From positions 1-64,000 of the forward strand of contig QCDH01000005.1 in assembly GCA_003280985.1 (NCBI GenBank): 64,000 bases of DNA, read 5' to 3'. The position numbers and the translations under genes were made by a program. The stretch comes from Prochlorococcus sp. AG-355-A18 (GTDB lineage: Bacteria; Cyanobacteriota; Cyanobacteriia; PCC-6307; Cyanobiaceae). This document shows, piece by piece, positions 45,963 to 56,150 of the stretch; position 1 is the first letter of the stretch; each line of letters starts with the position of its first letter. The notes beneath the pieces were generated by a model. That model ran no database searches, was not told where the DNA came from, and saw only the letters and a list, made by a program, of their open reading frames with translations.

Positions 45963-48404
45963 ATGGATAAGAAAAACTTCACTTCCATCTCACTTCAAGA
46001 AGAAATGCAACGTTCTTATTTGGAGTATGCAATGAGCGTAATAGTTGGACGTGCTTTGCCTGATGCAAGAGACGGACTTAAGCCTGTACAAAGAAGAATC
46101 ATATTTGCAATGTACGAATTAGGTTTAACTCCTGATAAACCATTTAGGAAGTGCGCAAGAGTTGTTGGAGATGTCCTTGGAAAGTACCATCCTCACGGAG
46201 ATCAAGCGGTATATGATGCATTAGTAAAGCTAGTACAAAATTTTTCAACTAAATATCCTACTCTTGACGGTCATGGAAATTTTGGATCTGTAGATAATGA
46301 TCCGCCGGCAGCAATGAGATATACTGAGACCAGATTAGCTTCAATAGCACATAAAGGATTTCTTGAAGAAATTGGATCAGAAACAGTAAATTTTTCAAAT
46401 AACTTTGACGGTTCTCAAAAAGAACCAGAGGTTCTGCCAGCTCAACTTCCATTTTTATTATTGAACGGATCATCAGGCATTGCTGTTGGCATGGCAACAA
46501 ATATTCCGCCTCACAACTTGGGCGAAATTGTAGATGGTTTAGTTGCCTTAGTTAAAAATAAAGATATTAGTGATAAAAAACTTTCTAATATTATCAAAGG
46601 ACCTGATTTTCCAACAGGCGGAGAATTGATTTATAGTCGTGCAATAGAAGAACTTTATCAAACTGGAAAAGGATCTATAACGATAAGGGGAGTTGTAAAA
46701 ACGGAGGAGGTAAATTTAGGCAAAGGGAAACATAAAAAGAATGCAATAATCATTACGGAACTTCCTTACCAAATCAATAAAGCAGGTTGGATTGAAAAAC
46801 TCGCAGAACTTGTTAATTCAGGCAAGATTATTGGGATTTCTGATATAAGAGATGAGAGCGACAGGGATGGAATGAGAATTGTAATAGAACTAAAAAAAGA
46901 TTCTAATTCTGAACTTATTATTTCTAATTTATATAAAAAAACAACTCTACAAACAAACTTTGGAGCAATATTCTTAGCTTTAATTAAAGGGAAGCCTGTA
47001 CAACTAAATCTGAAAAAATATCTCAACTATTTTCTTGAATTTAGGGAAGAAACAATTAGAAAAAGAACTTTTTATTTTCTTAAAAACACACTTGATAAAC
47101 TAGAGATATCAAAAGGTTTATCTAAAGCTACAAAAAACATAAAAAAAGTTATTGCAATTATTGAAGAATCAGAAAACTCTGTGGAAGCTAGATCAAAATT
47201 AGTAGAACATTTTTTCTTCAGTGAAAAGCAGGCAAATTCAGTTTTGGATATGCCACTAAAAAAATTAACAAATCTAGAAAAAAATCAAATTGATAACGAA
47301 ATAAAAAATTTAGAAGAGAAAAAGAATTATTTTCAAAAATTATTGAACGAAAGAGAATTATTACTTGAATTACTCATAGAAGAATTATTAATATTAAAGA
47401 AAAAATACAATGTTATACGTAAAACAAAAATAATTAAAAATATAAATCAAATTGAAGAATTAGAAACGCTTAATAATCAGATATTAGAAGACTTTATAAA
47501 TAAAAAAACAAAATTATACATAGACAATAGACTTTATTTAAAAAGGATGATTTTAGGTAATTACAAGAAATCATTTGAGGTTGTAAATAAAATTATAGAT
47601 AATAAAAATATTCAAAAATTCATATGTAATATTGAAAAAAATATAAAATTAATTGGAATCACAAATACGGGGAAAGTTTTTCATATTGATTGGGAATCTA
47701 GTATTAATAAAGACTATAAATTAGATAATAAAATCCTTGGAAATATTCATCCTAATGAAATAATAAATTTTCATTCAATCAAAAAAGAAACTAGAAATTA
47801 TCTATGCATATTAAATTCAGACGGAAGATTTAAGAAAGTTTTGTTTGATGAAGATATGATGAAAAGTAATAGATCTTTCACTATTACAAAATTAAAAAAT
47901 AATTTAAAAACAATTGATTCTTTTATTTCTAATGAAAGCAAAGATTTAATAATATTAACCTCAATAGGGAGGATTTTTAAATTTAATTTATCAAATAAAT
48001 TTTTAACGCCAACTTCTAAACAATCCCAAGGATTAATAATTGCAAAACTTTTACCAACTGAAAAAATCGTTTCTTGTTGTTCATTCCATGATGGAGAAAA
48101 TATTTTTTTAATATCTAAGCAAGGCAAAATATTTTGCATAAATAGTGATGAAATTCACTACTCAAATGAATATATTTTGGGATATCTGAATGAAAAAACT
48201 CAACTTAAAAACGATTACTTCCTCAAAATAATTGCAAGTAACCATTACCTTGATATTGAAACTAATAAAAATAAATCTGCAAGATTAGACCTAAATAAAC
48301 TAAACTTCAAATCCAATAAATCAAACTTTTTAACTGATTTTTTAAAATTTGATGATGATGAATACCTTGAAAATTGTTTCCGACTTGAAAACTTTCTTGA
48401 CTAA
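45963..48404 (+). CDS. Type IIA topoisomerase A subunit (GyrA/ParC family)
   Basis: This 813-aa protein breaks and rejoins DNA as the A subunit of a gyrase or topoisomerase IV. The catalytic tyrosine is Y120, next to R119 ([10 protein letters not shown]). The winged-helix region contains [17 protein letters not shown]. The C-terminal beta-pinwheel (~500-790) lacks a canonical QRRGGKG box; the closest is SKQSQGL. Cyanobacteria usually encode a second, canonical GyrA, so this copy may be the ParC-like one. It ends sharing stop bases with purF. Confidence 0.88.
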   Translation: MDKKNFTSISLQEEMQRSYLEYAMSVIVGRALPDARDGLKPVQRRIIFAMYELGLTPDKPFRKCARVVGDVLGKYHPHGDQAVYDALVKLVQNFSTKYPTLDGHGNFGSVDNDPPAAMRYTETRLASIAHKGFLEEIGSETVNFSNNFDGSQKEPEVLPAQLPFLLLNGSSGIAVGMATNIPPHNLGEIVDGLVALVKNKDISDKKLSNIIKGPDFPTGGELIYSRAIEELYQTGKGSITIRGVVKTEEVNLGKGKHKKNAIIITELPYQINKAGWIEKLAELVNSGKIIGISDIRDESDRDGMRIVIELKKDSNSELIISNLYKKTTLQTNFGAIFLALIKGKPVQLNLKKYLNYFLEFREETIRKRTFYFLKNTLDKLEISKGLSKATKNIKKVIAIIEESENSVEARSKLVEHFFFSEKQANSVLDMPLKKLTNLEKNQIDNEIKNLEEKKNYFQKLLNERELLLELLIEELLILKKKYNVIRKTKIIKNINQIEELETLNNQILEDFINKKTKLYIDNRLYLKRMILGNYKKSFEVVNKIIDNKNIQKFICNIEKNIKLIGITNTGKVFHIDWESSINKDYKLDNKILGNIHPNEIINFHSIKKETRNYLCILNSDGRFKKVLFDEDMMKSNRSFTITKLKNNLKTIDSFISNESKDLIILTSIGRIFKFNLSNKFLTPTSKQSQGLIIAKLLPTEKIVSCCSFHDGENIFLISKQGKIFCINSDEIHYSNEYILGYLNEKTQLKNDYFLKIIASNHYLDIETNKNKSARLDLNKLNFKSNKSNFLTDFLKFDDDEYLENCFRLENFLD

Positions 48405-49861
48405 GATTTATATTCATTTTCAACCCAATTTAAATATTCTTGATTTACTGTTCCAGTTACATAATCACCAGTAAAACAACTCATCTCTAAACCTTTAATA
48501 GGAGAATCACTTATTATAGATTTACGCAAACTTTCAACACTTTGATAAACAAGGTTATCAATTTCAAGTTTATCGGCGATCTCACTTATTGTCCTATTAT
48601 GAGCTATTAATTCATCTCTATTAGGCATATTAATTCCATAAACATGAGGGTAACGAACAGGAGGTGCTGCTGATGTAAAAAAAACTTTATTTGCTCCTGC
48701 ATCTTTAGCCATCTGAACAATTTCTTTTGAAGTAGTACCTCTTACTATCGAATCATCAACAATTAATACATTTTTATTTTTAAACTCTGCACTCATGGCA
48801 TTTAATTTTTGCCTTACTGATTTCTTACGTTTCTGCTGACCAGGCATTATGAATGTTCTGCCAACATATCTATTTTTAAAAAAACCTTCCCTATATTCTA
48901 TCCCCAATTGTCTTGCAACTTGCATTGCCGCGGGTCTAGAAGAATCAGGAATAGGCATAACTACGTCAATATCTCCAGAATTAATTGTTTCTTTTATTGT
49001 TTCTGCTAGATAATCTCCCATCTTTAAACGAGCTTTATAGACTGAAATTCCATTCATAATTGAATCTGGCCTAGCTAAGTAAACATATTCAAAAGCACAG
49101 GGAAATAACATTGGATTTTCAGAACATTGCTTAGAGAAAAACTCCCCATCAAGATTTATAAAAACAGCTTCTCCTGGATCTACATCTCTCACTACTTGAT
49201 AATCATTATTCTCAAGTACTAAAGATTCGCTTGCAACCATCCATTCTTCTTTTTTTGTGGTTAATGAGAGTCTTTTCCCTATGACTAAGGGCCTAATGCC
49301 GAAAGGATCTCTAAATGCTAATAAACCATGACCTGAAATTAATGCAATTGAAGCATATGATCCCTGAATTCTTTTATGTAATGATTTAACCGCATTAAAA
49401 ACAATATCAGGTTCTAATTCTTGATTATGAATTTGTTCTTGTAATTCCGTCGCAAATACATTTAACAACATTTCAGTATCACTTGAAGAATTTGTATGCC
49501 GCCTGTCTACATTAAATAACTGTTTTTCTAAATCTCTTGTATTAGTTAAATTTCCATTATGTATCAAAACAATTCCATAGGGAGCATTAACATAAAAAGG
49601 CTGTGCTTCTTCTACACTTTCTGCTGATCCCTTTGTTGCATATCTAACATGACCCAATCCAATTTTGCCAATTAAATTCCTCATATCTCTCGTTCTATAA
49701 GCAGTATTAACTTGACCTTTAACCTTATGTATATGAAAAACAGTATTTTCCATTGTTGCTATACCTGTTGAGTCTTGACCTCTATGCTGCAAAAGCAGAA
49801 GACTATCATAAATTTGTTGATTTACATCATTTGAAGAAACGATTCCAACTATTCCACACAT
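48401..49861 (-). CDS. purF: Amidophosphoribosyltransferase
   Basis: PurF starts purine synthesis by making phosphoribosylamine from PRPP and glutamine. The 486-aa protein starts MCGIVGIV, so the glutaminase cysteine is Cys2 with no propeptide, and has the PRPP loop [14 protein letters not shown]. Of the four Fe-S ligands of Bacillus PurF, only two align as cysteine (see findings). It lies 59 nt downstream of purL in the same direction, and its stop overlaps the topoisomerase gene. Confidence 0.97.
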   Translation of the reverse strand: MCGIVGIVSSNDVNQQIYDSLLLLQHRGQDSTGIATMENTVFHIHKVKGQVNTAYRTRDMRNLIGKIGLGHVRYATKGSAESVEEAQPFYVNAPYGIVLIHNGNLTNTRDLEKQLFNVDRRHTNSSSDTEMLLNVFATELQEQIHNQELEPDIVFNAVKSLHKRIQGSYASIALISGHGLLAFRDPFGIRPLVIGKRLSLTTKKEEWMVASESLVLENNDYQVVRDVDPGEAVFINLDGEFFSKQCSENPMLFPCAFEYVYLARPDSIMNGISVYKARLKMGDYLAETIKETINSGDIDVVMPIPDSSRPAAMQVARQLGIEYREGFFKNRYVGRTFIMPGQQKRKKSVRQKLNAMSAEFKNKNVLIVDDSIVRGTTSKEIVQMAKDAGANKVFFTSAAPPVRYPHVYGINMPNRDELIAHNRTISEIADKLEIDNLVYQSVESLRKSIISDSPIKGLEMSCFTGDYVTGTVNQEYLNWVENEYKS

Positions 49862-49920
49862 AACTTAATATCTTAAAAAGATTAATAGTTGAGAAATATA
49901 TTTCATATTTATTTTCATAT

Positions 49921-52260
49921 TTAAAAGTAACCTGAAATACTATTATTAAATTTTTCGGTTAATTCCTCAACCCTAATATTGCAAATATTGTTTTCGTTGA
50001 TTTTTATCTTCAGAGCGTCACTAGATACGTATCCTATTTTTTTTACATAGACACTTGATGGTAAGTTTATTTGATTTTGTTTTAAATAATTAAACCATTC
50101 ATTTTGTTTCGTTTTACTAATTGAAAAAATAATTCTTGACCCCCCTTCGGCAAATAATAAATTATCAACTCTATTTAAATCTTTCTCTAATTCTATAGTG
50201 GCACCCATTGCGGACAAAATACAAGACTCTGCTAAAGCTATAGCTAAACCTCCGTCGCTTATATCGTGAGCAGAAACTATAAAACTTTTTAAAATCGCAT
50301 TTCTTAAAAAACTCTGGCAAAACTTTTCATCCAACAAATCTATTTTTGGGGGCCGACCTGTAATTTCTCCATGAAAATATTCGAGATAAGAACTAGCTTC
50401 AATTTTTATTTCTGATTTGGAAGAACCAATTAACCAGATTTGATCTTCAATATTTTTCCATTCACTACTTATAGCTTTTTCGACATTATCTAACTTTCCA
50501 ATCATGCCAATTACTGGAGTAGGGTTGATAGGAGTAATTAGATTATCTTTATTTTTAGACTCATTATATAAAGATACATTACCTCCTGTAACAGGAGTAT
50601 CTAAAGATTTACAGGCTTCAGTAATTCCATTGCATGAAGATGAGAGTTGCCAATATCCTATTTCATTCTCAGGAGAAGAAAAATTTAAATTATTTGTAAT
50701 TGCTACTGGTTCAGCCCCAACACAACTAACATTTCTAGCGGACTCTGCGACAGCAGCAATAGATCCTCTAAAAGGATCAAGCGCAACCCATCTACTATTG
50801 CAATCAACTGAAACAGCGACACCAGAAAATACTTTACTTTTATTTTTCTTATTTTGTTCCCTAAGTCTTACTACGGCTGCATCTGATTTTCCAGGCTTAA
50901 ATACTGTATTTGCTTGTACTTGAGAGTCATATTGTTTATAAATCCATCTTTTAGAAGCTATTGATGGATTAGAGAGTAATTTTAAAATGATATCTGAAAA
51001 AGAAAAATTCTTATTTTCCTTCAATGAAAATATTTTTTGCTCATGAATTTCTGGTAAATCATTTTCTTTCCATTCCCATTTCTTTAAAAGGTCATCGGGT
51101 GGATTATTAATGTCATTATGAAAATTTACAGGAGTATCATCAGATAAGGCAGAAGTAGGTATTTGAGCCACAATTTTTCCTTTATGAGAAATAATTACCT
51201 CATTAGTTCCTATCACTTCACCAATAACACTGGCATATAATCCCCATTTATTAAATTTTTCAATAAGATCATTAATTTTTTCTTCTTTAACTACGAATAA
51301 CATTCTTTCTTGCGACTCAGATAATAAATATTGGTATGAGGACATATCATTTTCTCTAGAAGGGACCAAATCTAAATCAATAGATATACCTAAATTTCCA
51401 TTTGCGGCCATTTCTGCGCTACTGCATGTTAAACCTGCAGCACCCATATCTTGAGCTGCAATTACATCTCCTGTCTTGAAAGCATCCAAACAAGCTTCAA
51501 TAAGACTTTTCTCAATAAATGGATCACCTACCTGAACTGCAGGTCTATCATCCAATGAAGTTGAAGTTAATTCTGAACTAGCAAAACTAGCACCACCAAC
51601 ACCGTCTCTACCAGTTGTATTACCAACATATAATACTGGTGATCCTACATTTTTAGCTCCAGAACACACTATTTCCTTGGTCTCTAAAAGTCCCAAAGCC
51701 ATAACATTCACTAAAGGATTTCCAGAGTAACTATCATCGAAATCAATTTCACCTCCAACTGTCGGCACGCCTACACAATTTCCATAATGTGCAATACCTG
51801 ATACAACTCCTCGTAGTAAATCAACATTTGATGATTTATCAAGGTTGCCGAATCTCAATGAATTCAACACTGCAATTGGCCTTGCACCCATTGTAAATAT
51901 ATCTCTTAAAATTCCTCCTACGCCTGTTGCTGCGCCTTGAAAAGGTTCAATAGCAGAAGGATGATTATGACTTTCTATTTTAAAAACAAGTTTTTGATTA
52001 TTTCCAACATCAATAACGCCAGCATTTTCTCCGGGTCCAACTAAAACATTTTTACCTTTAGTAGGAAACTTAGATAATAAAGGTTTTGAATTTCTATAAC
52101 AACAATGTTCAGACCACATAACGCCAAACATGCCTAATTCCGTTCTGTTAGGTTTTCTCTTTAATCTTTTGCAAATTTCTTCGTAATCATTAAGTGTTAA
52201 ATTTTCAACTTTTAGTGCTTCACTAAGATCATATAGATCATTATTTTCTTGATTTATCAT
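49921..52260 (-). CDS. purL: Phosphoribosylformylglycinamidine synthase subunit PurL
   Basis: PurL is the synthase subunit that forms FGAM from FGAR with ATP and PurQ-derived ammonia. At 779 aa this is the small bacterial form that needs separate PurS and PurQ, which are not nearby. Motifs include MWSEHCCYRNSKPLL, VFKIESHNHPSAIEP and GGVGGASFAS. It starts 3 nt from the end of the PRC-barrel gene and is followed by purF, forming a purine block beside dnaN. Confidence 0.97.
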   Translation of the reverse strand: MINQENNDLYDLSEALKVENLTLNDYEEICKRLKRKPNRTELGMFGVMWSEHCCYRNSKPLLSKFPTKGKNVLVGPGENAGVIDVGNNQKLVFKIESHNHPSAIEPFQGAATGVGGILRDIFTMGARPIAVLNSLRFGNLDKSSNVDLLRGVVSGIAHYGNCVGVPTVGGEIDFDDSYSGNPLVNVMALGLLETKEIVCSGAKNVGSPVLYVGNTTGRDGVGGASFASSELTSTSLDDRPAVQVGDPFIEKSLIEACLDAFKTGDVIAAQDMGAAGLTCSSAEMAANGNLGISIDLDLVPSRENDMSSYQYLLSESQERMLFVVKEEKINDLIEKFNKWGLYASVIGEVIGTNEVIISHKGKIVAQIPTSALSDDTPVNFHNDINNPPDDLLKKWEWKENDLPEIHEQKIFSLKENKNFSFSDIILKLLSNPSIASKRWIYKQYDSQVQANTVFKPGKSDAAVVRLREQNKKNKSKVFSGVAVSVDCNSRWVALDPFRGSIAAVAESARNVSCVGAEPVAITNNLNFSSPENEIGYWQLSSSCNGITEACKSLDTPVTGGNVSLYNESKNKDNLITPINPTPVIGMIGKLDNVEKAISSEWKNIEDQIWLIGSSKSEIKIEASSYLEYFHGEITGRPPKIDLLDEKFCQSFLRNAILKSFIVSAHDISDGGLAIALAESCILSAMGATIELEKDLNRVDNLLFAEGGSRIIFSISKTKQNEWFNYLKQNQINLPSSVYVKKIGYVSSDALKIKINENNICNIRVEELTEKFNNSISGYF

Positions 52261-52263
52261 TAT

Positions 52264-52971
52264 TTATATCCAAGGGTCATCTTCTTTTTTTTCACTAAAT
52301 GGTATAGATGTTCTGTCATTATTATAAAAACTTTTTTGTTTAAAATCTAAGTTTTGCCTAATATCTTCATCTTCTTCAAGCCATTCCTCTAATCTATTAG
52401 AAGCAATATTTTTCATATCATCAAATCTATCAAAAATTTTTTTTCCTTTTTGCATAAATTCATTTTTAATACTTGATTTTATTAAGGATAAATCATCTAA
52501 AGAATTAATTTCACAAAATACTAATCCAGGTTGTTGATCATTAATGTTTTCAATATTTAACTTCCATCTACTAGAACCAGGAATTTTAGGATTAGCTCTA
52601 GAAACTAGATAATATATAATCTTGCCCGTTTTCATTTCAAATAAAAAATCAGCAATAACTCCTATTTTTGATCCATTTACATTTATAAGATTAGCTTCTA
52701 TTAAAGTTGGGAACCTATTTAAAGTTGCTAAGTCAGAAATAGCTGGATCACCTTTGACATATATTTCATTATCTATTATTTGAGAAATTTGATTTAACCG
52801 CCAAACATTTCTTTTTAAATCAAAATTTGAAGGGCGAGAGTACCATCCTAAAATTCGATGAACAGGAGGGTGCATCCAAACATTTTCACCATTTCCGTAA
52901 TTAAGGACCATATTACCCTTAACACAATAATTCAGTAATTCACTTAATAAAATTTCTTTAGGTAATTTCAA
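52264..52971 (-). CDS. PRC-barrel domain protein
   Basis: The 235-aa protein has a PRC-barrel region (~90-140) with LIEANLINVNGSKIGVIADFLFEMKTGKIIYYLVSRA, the beta-strand pattern also seen in photosynthetic reaction-centre H subunits and RimM. The rest is polar with a C-terminal acidic tail. In picocyanobacteria this gene sits between dnaN and purL, as here. Its precise role is unknown. It starts 1 nt from the dnaN stop. Confidence 0.8.
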   Translation of the reverse strand: MKLPKEILLSELLNYCVKGNMVLNYGNGENVWMHPPVHRILGWYSRPSNFDLKRNVWRLNQISQIIDNEIYVKGDPAISDLATLNRFPTLIEANLINVNGSKIGVIADFLFEMKTGKIIYYLVSRANPKIPGSSRWKLNIENINDQQPGLVFCEINSLDDLSLIKSSIKNEFMQKGKKIFDRFDDMKNIASNRLEEWLEEDEDIRQNLDFKQKSFYNNDRTSIPFSEKKEDDPWI

Positions 52972-52972
52972 G

Positions 52973-54130
52973 TTAAGAGCGAACCTGTACAGGCATAACT
53001 AAATAAGTAAAAGAATTGAGATTATCTTCTGGTACAAAAACAGCAGGAGTAGTTGCAATATTACACTTTAGAAGTACGTTTTCAGATGCTACAACTTTTA
53101 AACCCTCTAAAAGATATCTGACGTTAAATGCAATATCAAAATTTTCGCCATTATAAGAAACAGGTATTGATTCATTTGCATTTCCAATATCTTGGGCATC
53201 TGCACTGATAAAAGCTAAATCTGTATTATCTAATTTAATCTTTACAACACTACTTTGCTGATCAGCTAAAACAGCAATTCTTTCAAGTGCATCAATTAAT
53301 TTTTTTGTATTAAAATTCAGAATTTTAGAAAAAGTATCAGGAATTAATTGTGAATAATTTGGATAAGAGCCTTCAAGGGTCCTTGTAGTAATTATTTGAC
53401 TAGAAGAAATAAATACTACTTGGCCTTTATCATAGAAAAGTTTTATTGAATTTTCTGAGCTTCTCAAAGATACTAGTTTTTCAATTTCCCTTAATGATCT
53501 AGTTGGAATAGTTACTGACAAGTCACCATCATTTGAAGATAAGTTTTCTTTATTTTCGATTTGTTCTTCATTACCAATTAAAGCAACAGCCAATCTATGA
53601 CCATCTGTAGAAGCAGACTCTAAATAATTTGATTTAAAAGTAAAGTTGACACCTGTAAGTAATTGCTTTGAGTCATCATTACTACTAGCAAAAATGGTAG
53701 ATTTTAAAGCTTTTAAAAAAGAACTAGGATTAATATCCAAAGAAGTACCACTTTCAACAAATGGCAAATTAGGATATTCATCAGAGGGGATCCCCTTAAG
53801 ATAAAAAGAACCTCTGTCACTTTTTATTAAAATATTATCTGAATTCCCATCAACTTCTAAAGAGACAGGGGTTTCATTAGGTAATTTGTTTACTATTTCA
53901 GATAAAAGTTTTGAAGGTATAGTAATCGCTCCACTATTTTTAACAGTTCCATCAAAAGAAGTTTGAATTCCTAAATTAAGGTCAAATCCTGTCACGCTAA
54001 TTTTATTAGTTCCTTCATCAGCTGTTAAAAGTATATTTGCAAGAATTGGATGAGTTGGTCTTGAAGCAACTGCTTTACTCACTAGTTGTATCGCATTATT
54101 TAGTTCATTTTGATTACAAATAATTTCCAT
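52973..54130 (-). CDS. dnaN: DNA polymerase III sliding clamp (beta)
   Basis: DnaN is the ring that tethers DNA polymerase III to template. The 385-aa length fits three repeated domains. The N-terminal LNNAIQLVSKAVASRPTHPILANILL and C-terminal TYLVMPVQVRS are characteristic. It is the first gene of a dnaN-PRC-purL-purF run and directly faces the probable origin at 54131-54467, the usual bacterial arrangement. dnaA is not in this window. Confidence 0.98.
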   Translation of the reverse strand: MEIICNQNELNNAIQLVSKAVASRPTHPILANILLTADEGTNKISVTGFDLNLGIQTSFDGTVKNSGAITIPSKLLSEIVNKLPNETPVSLEVDGNSDNILIKSDRGSFYLKGIPSDEYPNLPFVESGTSLDINPSSFLKALKSTIFASSNDDSKQLLTGVNFTFKSNYLESASTDGHRLAVALIGNEEQIENKENLSSNDGDLSVTIPTRSLREIEKLVSLRSSENSIKLFYDKGQVVFISSSQIITTRTLEGSYPNYSQLIPDTFSKILNFNTKKLIDALERIAVLADQQSSVVKIKLDNTDLAFISADAQDIGNANESIPVSYNGENFDIAFNVRYLLEGLKVVASENVLLKCNIATTPAVFVPEDNLNSFTYLVMPVQVRS

Positions 54131-54467
54131 AGGAATTTGGAACTTTTTACAAATACAATATACTTTTTTCGTAAATTAAATTCAATAAATTAATTTTTAC
54201 TATTATCTAATATTAAAAATATTAATAAAATAAATAATTTAGTAGTAGTAGTTCTTGTGGAAATTGTGGAATTTTCAAATCAAACAGCTTGTAGACTTAG
54301 TTTACGTACACAAAAATATGTGAAAAATTTTTTTTATTTGTTAAATAGCTTTTTCTTAATCTGAAAAATTTTAATTTATTCAACAAATAGAATTACTTAA
54401 TTATGCATTTTTCTACAAATGATGTTTGTTTTTAATTGATTTCCACAGACACTATTTGTTTTGGATT
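54131..54467. other. oriC: Probable chromosomal replication origin (oriC) region
   Basis: This 337-nt, very AT-rich, gene-free gap lies between dnaN and thrC. By eye it holds DnaA-box-like 9-mers, compared with TTTTCCACA: TGTGGAAAT (54256-54264, reverse), TGTGGAATT (54265-54273, reverse), TGTGAAAAA (54319-54327, reverse), TTTTCTACA (54409-54417) and ATTTCCACA (54439-54447). Most miss only one base. The AT-rich stretches between the clusters could serve as the unwinding element. The position beside dnaN is what is expected for Prochlorococcus; no GC-skew calculation was done. Confidence 0.65.
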
Positions 54468-55571
54468 TTAATATCCTAAGATTTTAGTTATATCTTTTAA
54501 TGAAGGTTCAATATTTTTTCTAAAAATAGCATCATTGTTTTTTATGGCGCAATCAGGATCTTTTAATCCATTTCCTGTAAGAACACAAACAATAGTCGAT
54601 TCTCTTTGTATTCTATTTTTATTTTTAATCAGTCCAGCAACAGAGGCTGCACTAGCAGGCTCACAAAATACTCCCTCTTTGGCAAGGATTTTATAAGCAT
54701 TGATTATTTCTTCATCTGTAACTGATTGAAAGTCTCCTTTACTTTCCTTTCTTACTTTTTTTGCTTTTTCTCTGTTTACAGGATTCCCAATCCTTATTGC
54801 AGTTGCAATTGTTTCTGGATCTTTAACTATTATATTTTTTACTAATGGAGCAGAGCCTTCGGATTGAAAACCCATCATTATTGGTAATTTCCAATTTCTT
54901 TTTATTTTTGAATATTCTTTAAATCCCATCCAATAAGCAGTTATATTTCCTGCATTACCCATTGGAATACAAAGCCAATCAGGAGCACGACCTAAATCAT
55001 CTATTATTTCAAAAGCTGCCGTCTTTTGTCCCTGTAGTCGATATGGATTAACAGAATTAACAAGTTCTATAGGATGTTCTGAGGATAAATCTCTAACTAT
55101 TTCAAGAGCCTTATCAAAGTTTCCATTAATAGATATTATCTCAGCTCCATACATTAATGCTTGCGCAAGTTTTCCTTGTGCAACAAATCCTTCTGGGATT
55201 AAAACATAAGGTTTTAATCCTCCTCGCGAAGCATATGCCGCTGCTGATGCTGAGGTGTTTCCTGTACTTGCACAAATTACTGCTTTACGGCCTTCTTCTT
55301 TTGCTTTGCTAATCGCCATAGTCATACCACGATCCTTAAAAGATCCTGTTGGATTAAGGCCATCATATTTTAAAAAAACTTTTGTTCCATTTCCAATTAA
55401 GTTGCTAATTGATTCACTTAGAATTAGTGGTGTATTTCCTTCATTAAGAGAAATAATTGGAGTTTTCTTTGTAACTGGAAGATATTGTTTATAAGCTTCT
55501 ATTAGACCTGGCCATCTTTTTTTTCTGTAATTAATACGCAGTTTATTTTTGATTTTATTTAATAACACCAT
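54468..55571 (-). CDS. thrC: Threonine synthase
   Basis: ThrC turns O-phosphohomoserine into threonine with PLP. The 367-aa protein has the PLP lysine K79 in [28 protein letters not shown], and the C-terminal [11 protein letters not shown] and [13 protein letters not shown]. It fits the short bacterial type without the N-terminal plant extension. It lies against the origin region on the side opposite dnaN and is followed by the DUF1400 gene after 6 nt upstream. Confidence 0.96.
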   Translation of the reverse strand: MVLLNKIKNKLRINYRKKRWPGLIEAYKQYLPVTKKTPIISLNEGNTPLILSESISNLIGNGTKVFLKYDGLNPTGSFKDRGMTMAISKAKEEGRKAVICASTGNTSASAAAYASRGGLKPYVLIPEGFVAQGKLAQALMYGAEIISINGNFDKALEIVRDLSSEHPIELVNSVNPYRLQGQKTAAFEIIDDLGRAPDWLCIPMGNAGNITAYWMGFKEYSKIKRNWKLPIMMGFQSEGSAPLVKNIIVKDPETIATAIRIGNPVNREKAKKVRKESKGDFQSVTDEEIINAYKILAKEGVFCEPASAASVAGLIKNKNRIQRESTIVCVLTGNGLKDPDCAIKNNDAIFRKNIEPSLKDITKILGY

Positions 55572-55577
55572 AGTTGT

Positions 55578-56150
55578 TTAATTTGTTTTGATTTTTTCTA
55601 GAGGGGAATTGGTGAAAAAGGTCAATAATTCTGAAATCGATTCTACTTTATTCATAACTTTGCTTAAAGCGTTGACATCTAAAATTACAGTTTTAGTTGG
55701 ATATCCTTCAAAAAATTTTACTAGATTTATTTTCCCATTTCCTATGTTAATTCCTTGAACAACGCTTGATCTAAGGGCCAGCATGCCTGTTCTTTTATCA
55801 GTTGCTCTGGGTGGGTAGATAATGGATGAAAGTCTTGTTAAAAAAACATTTCCTATTTCAGAATATACTAGTTTGCTTGCAATGGTAATAGGAACTTCAA
55901 AATCTTTGTTTAAAACAGTTCTAATTTCTTTATCTGGAGAACCGGTTGCTTTTAAGATTCTTCTTAATTGTCTTGTGGATTTACCTTCTTTAGCAAAATT
56001 TTTTAAAGAATTTACTTTAATTGTTCTAGAAAATATGCTGTATGTGATTTTAATTTCTTCAGCAGTATTAGCTTTTGGAACATTATAAAATAATGGGGAA
56101 ATTACTAAAATAAAAAATATTTTAAATATAAAGAATTTATTAAAATTCAT
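55578..56150 (-). CDS. DUF1400-family exported protein (alpha/beta-hydrolase N-region type)
   Basis: The 190-aa product has a signal peptide (~6-28, FFIFKIFFILVISPLFYNVPKANT) and the DUF1400 (PF07176) region, with FAKEGKSTRQLRRIL and GMLALRSSVVQGINIGNGKINLVKFFEGYP. DUF1400 is the N-terminal part of some cyanobacterial alpha/beta hydrolases. No hydrolase domain follows here, so the protein is likely a stand-alone version. It sits between ABC1 kinase and thrC with 0-6 nt gaps. Confidence 0.75.
   Translation of the reverse strand: MNFNKFFIFKIFFILVISPLFYNVPKANTAEEIKITYSIFSRTIKVNSLKNFAKEGKSTRQLRRILKATGSPDKEIRTVLNKDFEVPITIASKLVYSEIGNVFLTRLSSIIYPPRATDKRTGMLALRSSVVQGINIGNGKINLVKFFEGYPTKTVILDVNALSKVMNKVESISELLTFFTNSPLEKIKTN

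Noticed and set aside
47798-48139. 113-aa minus-strand frame inside the topoisomerase subunit gene
   Set aside because: It is antisense to the C-terminal beta-pinwheel coding region.
50504-50923. 139-aa plus-strand frame inside purL
   Set aside because: It lies wholly antisense to purL, which has strong domain motifs throughout.
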